Source: Acidimicrobiia bacterium UBA5794
GTDB taxonomy: Bacteria; Actinomycetota; Acidimicrobiia; Spongiisociales; UBA5794
Direction: 5' to 3'
Assembly (NCBI GenBank): GCA_002418265.1
Contig: DIDS01000032.1
Location: forward strand, 66,865 to 130,864
DNA: 64,000 nucleotides
A model generated the notes under the pieces. It had not been told where the DNA came from, ran no database searches, and saw nothing but the letters and a program-made list of their open reading frames with translations. Positions 49,584 through 57,954 of the stretch are shown here, piece after piece. How positions within the stretch are numbered: position 1 is the stretch's first letter; each line of letters opens with the position of its first letter. A program made the position numbers and the translations under genes.

Positions 49584-50690
49584 TCACGCCTCGGACGGTC
49601 GGACCAGAAAGGGTATCTCGACGTCCGCTCGTTCGGCTCCGCCGTGGTGTCCGACGAGTTTCCGATTTGACTGGGGCCCAAATGCGGTGGTCCCTTGCGG
49701 CAGGAACACGATCCCTGAAGGTGCTCTGGCGACGAACTGAGGGTGCATCGGGCCTGGCCCCCACCACTCGGGTCCCGTTTCAAGCGGTGACCATGCTCCG
49801 CCGTGACGATCGGCGAGCTTTGATCCGTCGCCATGAACGAACACGACTCGGCCATCCTCAGAAACGAAGCCTCCGTCCAGATCGTCCATATCGATGAGAT
49901 GGCGTGAGGATTCGTCGATATCGATGTGGCCGTGATCGGCGGTCCCGATCAGACACACATCGGAAGGGAGCATGGTTGCGAGACTGGCCCAGATTGTGTT
50001 TGCGCGTGTCATCGCCTCGTCGTACATCTCGGACCTTTGTCCAGCGATGTGTGCGGCAAAGTCAACGTCTGGGACATATACGAACACGAGCCGCTTGCCG
50101 ATCGAAGCGACATCGGTCGCGATCGTGGCGATCTCATCGATGTTCCAGTAGCCCTCGAATCTGGCGCCCCGATACAGCGCTTTCGTGAGGGGGGTCGACG
50201 CAAAGTTGCCAGGCTGTATCACGACTGGCTCAATCCCTGACGCATTGAGCCGTTCCCACAGGTTCGGTGACGGAAGAAGCCCGGGCGCATCGAGGTCAGG
50301 AATCGGCTCCCCGATCGGTGTTGTCATGTGGATCGTGTTGACCACCGAACCGATGTCGGGCATCCACATCTTGTATGCAATCAAACCGTGCTGGGAAGGA
50401 GGGAGCCCTGTTGCGACCGTCGCGAGGCTCACGGTGGTTGTTGCAGGGAACGGAGCGTCGAGCACGCCTGTCGTGGCGGCAGCCAGATCGTGTGCATTTG
50501 GGTGGTTGAGCTGGTGTGCTCCGAGACCGTCAAACAGCACGAGGACGCAGGTTGAAGCAGAAGGAATGGAATCTGCCAGGTCCGGATCCAGCGTGGGCGA
50601 CGGGGCGGCTCCCGTGAGCCGATGTTCGATCTCTGCCACGAGATTGACCAGCCCACGCCCGACATAATTGGGTACTTGAGGAACATCCAT
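49584..50690 (-). CDS. Type I phosphodiesterase / nucleotide pyrophosphatase-family protein
   Basis: The 368-residue protein has alkaline-phosphatase-superfamily metal motifs: VLVLFDGLGAHQL, the Thr nucleophile region FPATTTVSLATVATG, YVPDVDFAAHIAG, and GTADHGHIDI, with a final His in KLVGHHGG. Members cleave phosphodiester or pyrophosphate bonds; the substrate is unknown. No signal peptide is visible, so it is probably cytoplasmic. ATG at 50690. It is divergent from the second nuo operon. Confidence 0.8.
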   Translation of the reverse strand: MDVPQVPNYVGRGLVNLVAEIEHRLTGAAPSPTLDPDLADSIPSASTCVLVLFDGLGAHQLNHPNAHDLAAATTGVLDAPFPATTTVSLATVATGLPPSQHGLIAYKMWMPDIGSVVNTIHMTTPIGEPIPDLDAPGLLPSPNLWERLNASGIEPVVIQPGNFASTPLTKALYRGARFEGYWNIDEIATIATDVASIGKRLVFVYVPDVDFAAHIAGQRSEMYDEAMTRANTIWASLATMLPSDVCLIGTADHGHIDIDESSRHLIDMDDLDGGFVSEDGRVVFVHGDGSKLADRHGGAWSPLETGPEWWGPGPMHPQFVARAPSGIVFLPQGTTAFGPQSNRKLVGHHGGAERADVEIPFLVRPSEA

Positions 50691-50774
50691 CGGTGCGGAA
50701 ACTAACAGTCATGGGCTGCGAGCCCTAGGCCTGCGTCGATCGGCTTTCGTCTAATTACAAGTGCCTCCACGGAC

Positions 50775-50789
50775 TGCGATAGAATCGCA
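50775..50789. promoter_or_regulatory. Short palindrome over a -10-like box before the second nuo operon
   Basis: TGCGAT-AGA-ATCGCA is a perfect 6-bp inverted repeat that includes TAGAAT (50780-50785), a good -10 match, about 50 bp before the nuoA start. The overlap suggests a repressor site, though no regulator is assigned. Confidence 0.35.
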
Positions 50790-50836
50790 ACCCGTAAGGG
50801 AACGACCAACCTGTCTGCTTCGAAGGGTTACTCGGG

Positions 50837-51220
50837 GTGCTCAATCAGTACTACGGCGACTACCTGACCGTCGCGCTGTTCATCGCGGTTGGTGCAATAT
50901 TGGTGGGTGGGGCAGTCGGTGCGTCGAAACTCCTTGCCCCCAAGAATCCGGGTGGTTTCAAAGATGTTGCGTATGAATCTGGAATCGAGCCTGTTGGTGG
51001 GGGCTGGAACCAGAGTCACATCCGGTACTACATCTTCGCCCTGATGTTCCTGATTTTCGACGTCGAGGCTGTGTTCATCTTTCCGTGGGCGATCACACTT
51101 GATGCGTTCCAAGCAGCTGGGCGCGGTGTCTTCATTCTTGTCGAGATGTTCCTTTTCATTCTGATTCTTCTGTCCGGTCTGCTCTACGCCATAAGGAAGG
51201 GCGTCCTCAAATGGGAGTGA
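50837..51220 (+). CDS. nuoA: NADH-quinone oxidoreductase-like subunit A (complex I, set 2)
   Basis: The 127-residue three-TM protein has DVAYESGIEPVGGGWNQSHIRYYIFALMFLIFDVEAVFIFPWA in family order, with Ser where the first NuoA has the loop Cys (AYESG versus PYECG). GTG at 50837 begins the second complex I operon, which lacks nuoEFG. It overlaps nuoB by 10 nt. The Ser form is also seen in many cyanobacterial and bacterial 11-subunit enzymes. Confidence 0.9.
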   Translation: MLNQYYGDYLTVALFIAVGAILVGGAVGASKLLAPKNPGGFKDVAYESGIEPVGGGWNQSHIRYYIFALMFLIFDVEAVFIFPWAITLDAFQAAGRGVFILVEMFLFILILLSGLLYAIRKGVLKWE

Positions 51221-51708
51221 TCGACAGATTCAACACCCCAAAACCTCTGTCATGGCTGCTCAACTGGTCCCGCAAGTATTCCCTCTGGTATTTCCAGTTC
51301 GGGCTTGCATGCTGTGCAATCGAGGTCATGGCCGTGTCGAGCTCACGGTACGACTTCATGCGTTTCGGGATCACCCCGCTCCCCGCTTCACCCAGGCAAG
51401 CTGACCTCATGGTCGTCGCAGGGACCGTGACCGACAAGATGGCTCCTGCGATCCGTCGTCTGTACGATCAAATGCCCGAACCCAAGTACGTGATCTCGAT
51501 GGGATCATGCTCGAATTCTGGTGGTCCCTACTGGGATTCGTACTCGGTGACGAAGGGTGTTGATCAGTTGATGCCGGTCGACATCTATGTCCCTGGTTGT
51601 CCTCCCCGCCCAGAGGCACTCCTTCAGGGCATCATCCTGCTTCAGGAACGTATCCAGAACGAGGACTTGAAAAAGAAGTGGAGTGGGGTTGATGAGCGAC
51701 ACGCCTGA
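51211..51708 (+). CDS. nuoB: Complex I subunit B (set 2)
   Basis: The 165-residue protein keeps all N2 cluster ligands (FGLACCAIEVM, SMGSCSNSGG, YVPGCPPRPE). Its SSSRYDFMRFG block differs clearly from the set 1 protein (GAAHNDLARFG), so the two operons are not a recent duplication. Confidence 0.92.
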   Translation: MGVIDRFNTPKPLSWLLNWSRKYSLWYFQFGLACCAIEVMAVSSSRYDFMRFGITPLPASPRQADLMVVAGTVTDKMAPAIRRLYDQMPEPKYVISMGSCSNSGGPYWDSYSVTKGVDQLMPVDIYVPGCPPRPEALLQGIILLQERIQNEDLKKKWSGVDERHA

Positions 51709-52351
51709 CACGCCAACCACGGAAACCGACGTCGTCGAAGCGGCTGAGCATGACGGGGTTGAGACCGGTGCACTTCAACAGTGGGCCGATGCACTCGTTG
51801 AGGAACTCGGTGCCCTCGGTTCAACGGTCGAGTTCGACACGGTCCGCATCCATGTCGATCCCGCACGGTGGGTCGAAACGATCAATCAGGCCCGTAAGAA
51901 ACTTGAACTCTTTTCGTGGCTGTCGGCAATCGACTGGTCAAAGGATGTCGAGGTCGGGGATCCGGTCGATGATGTCGACACATTGGAGGAACGTTTCGAG
52001 GTCCTCTGTCGTCTTTCGTCGGTCGAAAACGCCGATGGTGCCATCTTCGTTGCTGTGATCGACCGGGAGAACCCCTTCATCGACTCGCTGATGCCGACAA
52101 TCGGTGGCGCCGAATGGCACGAGCGCGAAGCACACGAAATGTTCGGCATTGACTTTGTCGGAAACACGAATCTGATCCCGCTCTATCTCCCCGACGACTT
52201 CATCGGGAACCCCCTCCTCAAGTCATACCCCCTGCTCAGCCGTGAGGTCAAGCCGTGGCCGGGCGACGTCGACGTGGAACCGATGCCCGAACTGCCCGAG
52301 ATCGAAGCAACCGACGACGTTGAATCGGACACCGAAGGTGAGGAATCATGA
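51692..52351 (+). CDS. nuoC: Complex I subunit C (set 2)
   Basis: The 219-residue protein has the 30-kDa signature EWHEREAHEMFGIDFVGNTNL followed by YLPDDFIGNPLLKSYP. Acidic tails are present at both ends. ATG at 51692 has GGAG 8 nt upstream; a GTG three codons earlier is less likely. It overlaps nuoB by 17 nt and nuoD by 4 nt. Confidence 0.9.
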   Translation: MSDTPDTPTTETDVVEAAEHDGVETGALQQWADALVEELGALGSTVEFDTVRIHVDPARWVETINQARKKLELFSWLSAIDWSKDVEVGDPVDDVDTLEERFEVLCRLSSVENADGAIFVAVIDRENPFIDSLMPTIGGAEWHEREAHEMFGIDFVGNTNLIPLYLPDDFIGNPLLKSYPLLSREVKPWPGDVDVEPMPELPEIEATDDVESDTEGEES

Positions 52352-53532
52352 CTGACCTCGCCATGATCCATCGCTCCGAGTCGGCGGTCTCCATCGAACT
52401 CCAGACACCTGACATGACGCTCAACATCGGACCCCAGCACCCCTCCACGCACGGGGTCCTCAGGCTCATTGCCAAGGTCGCAGGCGAACGCGTCACCGAT
52501 GTCGAGCCCGTGATCGGGTACATGCATCGTGGGTACGAAAAGTTGTCCGAGGTTCGCACGTATGCCCAGATCACCACATTGGTGAACCGCATCGACTGGG
52601 TAGCAGGGTTTGCCAGTGAGGTTCCGTTCATCATCGGTGTCGAAAAACTCATGGGTGTCGAAGCGCCTCCGCGTGCCCAATACATTCGGATGATCCTCAC
52701 CGAGCTTGCCCGTATGGCGTCCCATCTTGTTTTCATGTCGTCTTACCCCCTTGAACTTGGCGCCACGACCCCCCTCATGTACGCATTGCGTGAACGTGAA
52801 TACATCCTTGAGCTGATCGAGGAAGTGACCGGCGGCCGGTTCCACCCCAACTTCAACCGAGTCGGGGGTGTCAAGCCGGTCTATGGCGGTGGATCGATGA
52901 CCAAGAAGTGGTCCTTGGATCTCCCTGAGGGCTTCCTCCAGCGGGCACGGGATGCCATGGATCGTATGGAGCAGATCTGTGACGACATCGACACCCTCGT
53001 CAGCGACAACGAGCTCATCAAGATGCGAACCGTCGGTATCGGTGTGATTCCTCGCGACAAGGCGCTCGAGTATGGGTTGACGGGTCCGAACCTACGGGCT
53101 TCGGGAGTGGCGTACGATTTGCGGAAGGTCGAAAATCTCTTGCCATACGATGAGATCGACTTCGACATCGCCGTTCGCCAAGGCGGGGACTGTTATGACC
53201 GATACGTTCTGCGGATCGAGGAGGTCCGGCAGTCGTCAAGGATCGTCCGTCAGGCAGTTGACCAGATCCCCTCCGGGCCGTTGCAGACCAAGGTACCCCG
53301 TGTCCTGAAGGCACCCCGCGGTCAGGTCTACTCACGGGGCGAGAACCCGAAGGGTGAGTTCGGGTACCACATCGTTTCTGAGGGCGCACGGATGCCATAC
53401 CGTCTCAAGATCCGTTCGACGAGTTTCTCGAACCTCTCGATTCTCCCCTGGATCCTCCAGGATGCCCTCATCCCTGACCTGGTTGCAATCATGGGTTCAC
53501 TCGACTTCGTCCTCGGAGATGTTGATCGATGA
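52348..53532 (+). CDS. nuoD: Complex I subunit D (set 2)
   Basis: The 394-residue protein is the standard 49-kDa subunit length, with LNIGPQHPSTHGVLRL near residue 25, GYMHRGYEK, and the C-terminal GSLDFVLGDVDR. Unlike the set 1 NuoD it has no long acidic N-terminal extension. It overlaps nuoC and nuoH by 4 nt each, so transcription passes directly from nuoD to nuoH with no room for nuoEFG. Confidence 0.93.
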   Translation: MTDLAMIHRSESAVSIELQTPDMTLNIGPQHPSTHGVLRLIAKVAGERVTDVEPVIGYMHRGYEKLSEVRTYAQITTLVNRIDWVAGFASEVPFIIGVEKLMGVEAPPRAQYIRMILTELARMASHLVFMSSYPLELGATTPLMYALREREYILELIEEVTGGRFHPNFNRVGGVKPVYGGGSMTKKWSLDLPEGFLQRARDAMDRMEQICDDIDTLVSDNELIKMRTVGIGVIPRDKALEYGLTGPNLRASGVAYDLRKVENLLPYDEIDFDIAVRQGGDCYDRYVLRIEEVRQSSRIVRQAVDQIPSGPLQTKVPRVLKAPRGQVYSRGENPKGEFGYHIVSEGARMPYRLKIRSTSFSNLSILPWILQDALIPDLVAIMGSLDFVLGDVDR

Positions 53533-54539
53533 ACTTCTGGCTTGAGCTGATCATCAAACTCGTCGCGATCCTCGGGTTCGTTCTGACCGGCGCGCTCGTC
53601 GTCATTTATGCCGAGTTGAAAGCTGGTTCGCACATGCAGGGCCGGATAGGTCCGTACTACGCAGGGGTTCGTTGGGGATGGGCCCAGCCTCTTGCCGACG
53701 GTCTCAAGTTCCTTCAGAAGGAAGACCTGTCACCCACCGGAGCAGACCGCACCATCTATGGGCTTGCACCCTACGTCGTGATGATGTCGACCATTGCAGT
53801 GTTCGTGGTGATCCCATTCGGCCCCGACATGGTGGGTCGTGACCTCGATCTGGGCATCTACTTCATCCTTGCCATATCGTCGCTTTCAGTCCTCGGCATT
53901 CTCATGGCCGGCTGGTCATCGGCGAACAAGTACTCGCTGATGGGTGGTTTGCGTGCCGCTGCCCAGCTCATTGCCTATGAGCTCCCGCTCGTCCTCGCTG
54001 CTGCTGCGGTTGTGGTGCAGGCGGGAACGATGTCAATGAACGGCATTGTCCTTGCCCAATCGGAAACGTGGTTCACGGTCGCCGGAATCGACGTTGCGAT
54101 GCCGTTCCTGCTCAAGGGACAGATCATCAGTTTCATCATCTTCATGATTGCTGTGGTCGCAGAGCTCTCCCGAATCCCGTTCGACATGCCCATTGCCGAA
54201 TCTGAACTGACCATGGGATATCTCACCGAGTACTCGGGAATCCGGTTCACGATGTTCTTCCTCGGTGAGTACGCATCGATGATTGCCTTCAGCGCCATTG
54301 CCGCAACGTTGTTCCTTGGCGGATACGCAGCTCCTGGCGTTCCTGACGGCCTGGCGAACCTTGTGGGGCCCGGGGTGATGCTGCTCAAGATCGCCCTACT
54401 CGTCTTTGTGATCATCTGGATCAGATGGACGTGGCCTCGACTTCGAGAAGACCAGCTCCAGCGGTTGGCGTGGTTCTGGCTCATCCCCATCGCCCTTGCC
54501 AACATTGCCGTTGTCGCGATCTTCAAAGTGGTGTTCTAG
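53529..54539 (+). CDS. nuoH: Complex I subunit H (set 2)
   Basis: The 336-residue protein has about eight TM helices, with YAELKAGSHMQGRIGPYYAG near the start and AELSRIPFDMPIAESELTMGY as the acidic loop. It directly abuts nuoI. Confidence 0.92.
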   Translation: MNFWLELIIKLVAILGFVLTGALVVIYAELKAGSHMQGRIGPYYAGVRWGWAQPLADGLKFLQKEDLSPTGADRTIYGLAPYVVMMSTIAVFVVIPFGPDMVGRDLDLGIYFILAISSLSVLGILMAGWSSANKYSLMGGLRAAAQLIAYELPLVLAAAAVVVQAGTMSMNGIVLAQSETWFTVAGIDVAMPFLLKGQIISFIIFMIAVVAELSRIPFDMPIAESELTMGYLTEYSGIRFTMFFLGEYASMIAFSAIAATLFLGGYAAPGVPDGLANLVGPGVMLLKIALLVFVIIWIRWTWPRLREDQLQRLAWFWLIPIALANIAVVAIFKVVF

Positions 54540-55016
54540 ATGAGCGACAAGCAAATCAGATTCCCATTCCGCGGCCTTTGGGAAGGCATGTGGTTGACGC
54601 TCAAGACGATGCTCAAACCTGCACCGGTCACCATGTATCCCCAGGTCCAGGAGGAACCCGTCCCCCGTGCCAGGGGCGTCATCGCACTCGACGTCGAAGC
54701 GTGCACGGTCTGCATGTTGTGCGCCCGAGAATGTCCCGATTGGTGCATCTACATCGAGGGTCACAAAGAAGAGCAGCCTCCGTCCAAGCCAGGCGGTCGG
54801 CCCCGTGTCCGTGCAACGCTCGACCGGTTCGACATCGACTACTCACTGTGCATGTATTGCGGGATCTGCGTTGAGGTGTGCCCATTCGATGCCCTCTTCT
54901 GGACACCCGAATATGAGTACAGCGAACCGAAAATCACCAACCTCCTCCACAATATGGACAAGCTCACGTACTGGCTCGGAACCGTCCCCGACCAGCCACC
55001 GCTGGAGAAATCATGA
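54540..55016 (+). CDS. nuoI: Complex I subunit I, two [4Fe-4S] (set 2)
   Basis: The 158-residue protein has CTVCMLCARECP and CMYCGICVEVCP, complete ligands for two [4Fe-4S] clusters. Without nuoEFG this subunit may be the electron entry point, as proposed for ferredoxin-dependent complex I-like enzymes (plastid NDH-1). It lacks the long C-terminal tail of the set 1 NuoI and overlaps nuoJ by 4 nt. Confidence 0.92.
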   Translation: MSDKQIRFPFRGLWEGMWLTLKTMLKPAPVTMYPQVQEEPVPRARGVIALDVEACTVCMLCARECPDWCIYIEGHKEEQPPSKPGGRPRVRATLDRFDIDYSLCMYCGICVEVCPFDALFWTPEYEYSEPKITNLLHNMDKLTYWLGTVPDQPPLEKS

Positions 55017-55552
55017 CGGTTACGATCTCTGAGTTCTTCAAAGAATCAGCCAACTGGGCCTTTCTCGCAATCGCTGTTCCGACGTTGTTTGCGGGGTGGC
55101 GGACCGTCACGAGCAACAACATCGTGCGTGCGGTTCTGTATCTGGTGGTTTCCCTTGGCGGCACCGCTGGCTTGTTCTTCATGCTCGGAGCCGAGTTCGT
55201 GGGATGGACAGTCGTGCTTGTGTACATCGGCGCCGTCATCATCTTGTTCCTGATCGGCATCATGATCACCAGGGCGCCGTTGGGTCAGGAGGCCGACCTC
55301 AGTCACGCCATGAATGTCAAGGCTCCTGCTGCGCTACTTTCCACGGTCGTTTTCGGTGTCATCACCTGGGCCATGATCGATGCTTTCGGCAACAACATGA
55401 TTCCACCGTTCGAGCCCACAGCCACTTCGGATCTGTCACTGCTCCTGTTCGATCGATTCGTGATCCCATTCGAGGTTGTGTCCTTTGTGCTCCTGGCCGC
55501 GCTCATCGGTGGAATCGCCATCGCCAGACAGGATGAGGAGGTGGTGTCATGA
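55013..55552 (+). CDS. nuoJ: Complex I subunit J (set 2)
   Basis: The 179-residue protein has five TM helices, with GWTVVLVYIGAVIILFLIGIM as the TM3 region of NuoJ/ND6. It overlaps nuoI and nuoK by 4 nt each. Confidence 0.9.
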   Translation: MTVTISEFFKESANWAFLAIAVPTLFAGWRTVTSNNIVRAVLYLVVSLGGTAGLFFMLGAEFVGWTVVLVYIGAVIILFLIGIMITRAPLGQEADLSHAMNVKAPAALLSTVVFGVITWAMIDAFGNNMIPPFEPTATSDLSLLLFDRFVIPFEVVSFVLLAALIGGIAIARQDEEVVS

Positions 55553-55854
55553 CGCTGATCCAATTCCTCATCGTTGCCACAGCCCTCTTCTCGTTTGGCC
55601 TCTATGGAGTGATTACCAGAAAGAACGCGGTCCTCGTTCTCGCATCGGTGGAGTTGATGCTCGCTGCCGTCAACATCAACCTGGTCGCATTCGACGTGTA
55701 CCTTGACGATCCCCTCAACTCGGGCCAGATCTTTACCTTGTTCACCATTGCACTTGCTGCCGCCGAGGTGGGTATTGGTATTGCGATCATCTTGATGATC
55801 TACCGCAATCGTCAGTCCGCTGATGTCGACGACCTCGATTTGATGAAGGGCTGA
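55549..55854 (+). CDS. nuoK: Complex I subunit K (set 2)
   Basis: The 101-residue three-TM protein has RKNAVLVLASVELMLAAVNI and IALAAAEVGIGIAIIL with the conserved membrane Glu pair. It starts within the nuoJ stop and lies 2 nt before nuoL. Confidence 0.92.
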   Translation: MTLIQFLIVATALFSFGLYGVITRKNAVLVLASVELMLAAVNINLVAFDVYLDDPLNSGQIFTLFTIALAAAEVGIGIAIILMIYRNRQSADVDDLDLMKG

Positions 55855-55856
55855 GC

Positions 55857-57941
55857 ATGCTCCCACTCGCAACATTTGCCCAGCAACTCATCCTTGCTAC
55901 CGAGGAGACCACGGGCGGCCATTCGGGCATCGAACCTGGCATCACATCGGGTGCACTGGTGGAGTGGGCCTGGCTCATCGTTGTGGTCCCGCTTGTCGCC
56001 ACATTCCTCATCCTGTTCTTCGGCAAGAAACTGCCGATGAAGGGCTGGGAGCTCGCGGTGGGATCCATCGGCTTCGTCGGTGTCTACGGCACGATCCTGT
56101 TCATCCTCAATGCGACGGAGGGGATTCTCTACGAAGGACATCTTGAAGTAGCCAAGATGGGGGACTTCATCATCGAGTGGGGCTGGATGGTCGACGGCTT
56201 GTCGATCATGATGTACTTCCTTGTCGGTGTCGTGGGAACGCTCGTGTTCGTGTACGCCAAGTCGTACATGGACGGAGACATCCGGTTCACCTGGTTCTTC
56301 GTGTCTTTCTCATTGTTCGCCGGCGGCATGCTGGTTTTGGTCTCGGCACCCAACTTCCTGCAGCTCATCGTCGGCTGGGAGCTCGTTGGTGTGTCCTCGT
56401 ATCTGCTCATCGGGCACTACTGGGAGGATTTCGAGAACGTCGATGCGGGCAACAAGGCGTTCATGGTCAACAAGGTTGCCGATGCTGCGCTGTTCATCGG
56501 GGCAATCATCATGGCGGTATCGGTCGGCTCGTTCAGCTTCAACGACATCATCGATGTCGTGATGCACGGCGAGGCCGGACCCCTTTCCCAGTTCGGTTTC
56601 TGGGCAGGTCTGGCCGTCTTCATCGGGGCAATGGGCAAATCGGCACAGTTCCCGTTGCACGTGTGGTTGCCCGATGCCATGGCGGGCCCCACACCGGTGT
56701 CCGCTCTCATGCACGCTGCAACCATGGTGACCGCGGGTGTCTATCTCCTCGGCCGGCTGTTCCCGTTCTATCTCGATGTCGGTGGCATGTTCGGGGGCGA
56801 TGTCAGGAACATCATCATCGTGATCGGTGGGTTGACACTCTTCCTCATGGGTCTTGTTGCGATTGTCCAGGATGACATCAAGAAGGTTCTTGCCTACTCC
56901 ACCGTGTCACAGCTCGGGTACATGGTCGCCGCGATGGGAGCGGGTGCGTACACCGCTGGGTTGTTCCATCTGTTCACCCATGCGTTCTTCAAGGCGCTGT
57001 TGTTCCTCGGAGCTGGTTCGCTGATCCATGCGGTGCATTCCAACGACATGTCAGACATGGGTGGCCTCCGCAAGAAAATGCCGGCCACGTTCTGGACCTT
57101 CATCTTGGGGACCCTCGCCCTCGTTGCCGTGTTTCCATTCGCCGGGTTCTTCTCCAAGGACGAAATACTGGCTTCCATCAAGTATGCGGGTGGGTCTGGT
57201 CAGGACGTTGCGAACTCCATTCTCATCCTCGGCCTGCTTGGATCGTTCATCACAGCCTTCTACATGGTGCGCGTGATCGCCCTCACCTTCTTCGGTGAGT
57301 ACAAGGGTGCGGCCCATCCGCACGAGTCCCCGAAGCTCATGACCTATCCCCTCATCGTTCTTGCGTTCTTTGCCGTGACCGCCGGATGGGTGAACATCCC
57401 CGGTGTCTACACCGGCTTCACCGAGTGGGTGGCGACTCGCGTCCCACTTGTGGGGATGGGGGATCACCACGCAGAAGGGTTCGACTGGCCGGTCGTGCTC
57501 GTGTCGAGTGGCCTTGTGCTCGTTGGTGTTGTGATCGCGTGGATGATCTACAACAAGGACGCGGAGACAAATGCGGCCCGTGACTGGTTCCGGATCCCCG
57601 TTCTGTGGCCACTTCTGGAGAACAAGTACTTCATCGACGACCTCTACATGAGTGGTGTGGTTCGACCTGTCATGGGGCCGATCGCAAGCACGGTGCTGTG
57701 GTTCGACATGAACGTGGTTGACGGCATCGTCAACGGGGCAGGAGCCGCGGGCAAGGTTCTTTCCAAGGGTGTGTTGGTGATCGACGACAACGTGGTCGAC
57801 GGGGTATTCAACGCATCGGGTGCCGTAACCGGTGCCTCGGGATCCGTTCTGAGAAGGTCTTTCACAGGCCGCGTGCAGCAGTATGCGGCGTTCGGTTTTG
57901 TCGGCGTGATCGTGATCGTCGTCCTTTTCGTCATCATCTAG
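55857..57941 (+). CDS. nuoL: Complex I subunit L, antiporter-like (set 2)
   Basis: The 694-residue protein is longer than the set 1 NuoL (623), mainly at the C-terminus, where DNVVDGVFNASGAVTGASG-type repeats precede the last TM. The core has IVGWELVGVSSYLLIG (TM5 Glu), AMGKSAQFPLHVWLPDAMAG (TM7) and KKVLAYSTVSQLGYM. A ~35-residue extracytoplasmic N-terminal stretch precedes TM1. Confidence 0.92.
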   Translation: MLPLATFAQQLILATEETTGGHSGIEPGITSGALVEWAWLIVVVPLVATFLILFFGKKLPMKGWELAVGSIGFVGVYGTILFILNATEGILYEGHLEVAKMGDFIIEWGWMVDGLSIMMYFLVGVVGTLVFVYAKSYMDGDIRFTWFFVSFSLFAGGMLVLVSAPNFLQLIVGWELVGVSSYLLIGHYWEDFENVDAGNKAFMVNKVADAALFIGAIIMAVSVGSFSFNDIIDVVMHGEAGPLSQFGFWAGLAVFIGAMGKSAQFPLHVWLPDAMAGPTPVSALMHAATMVTAGVYLLGRLFPFYLDVGGMFGGDVRNIIIVIGGLTLFLMGLVAIVQDDIKKVLAYSTVSQLGYMVAAMGAGAYTAGLFHLFTHAFFKALLFLGAGSLIHAVHSNDMSDMGGLRKKMPATFWTFILGTLALVAVFPFAGFFSKDEILASIKYAGGSGQDVANSILILGLLGSFITAFYMVRVIALTFFGEYKGAAHPHESPKLMTYPLIVLAFFAVTAGWVNIPGVYTGFTEWVATRVPLVGMGDHHAEGFDWPVVLVSSGLVLVGVVIAWMIYNKDAETNAARDWFRIPVLWPLLENKYFIDDLYMSGVVRPVMGPIASTVLWFDMNVVDGIVNGAGAAGKVLSKGVLVIDDNVVDGVFNASGAVTGASGSVLRRSFTGRVQQYAAFGFVGVIVIVVLFVII

Positions 57942-57954
57942 GAGGAGCAACAAG

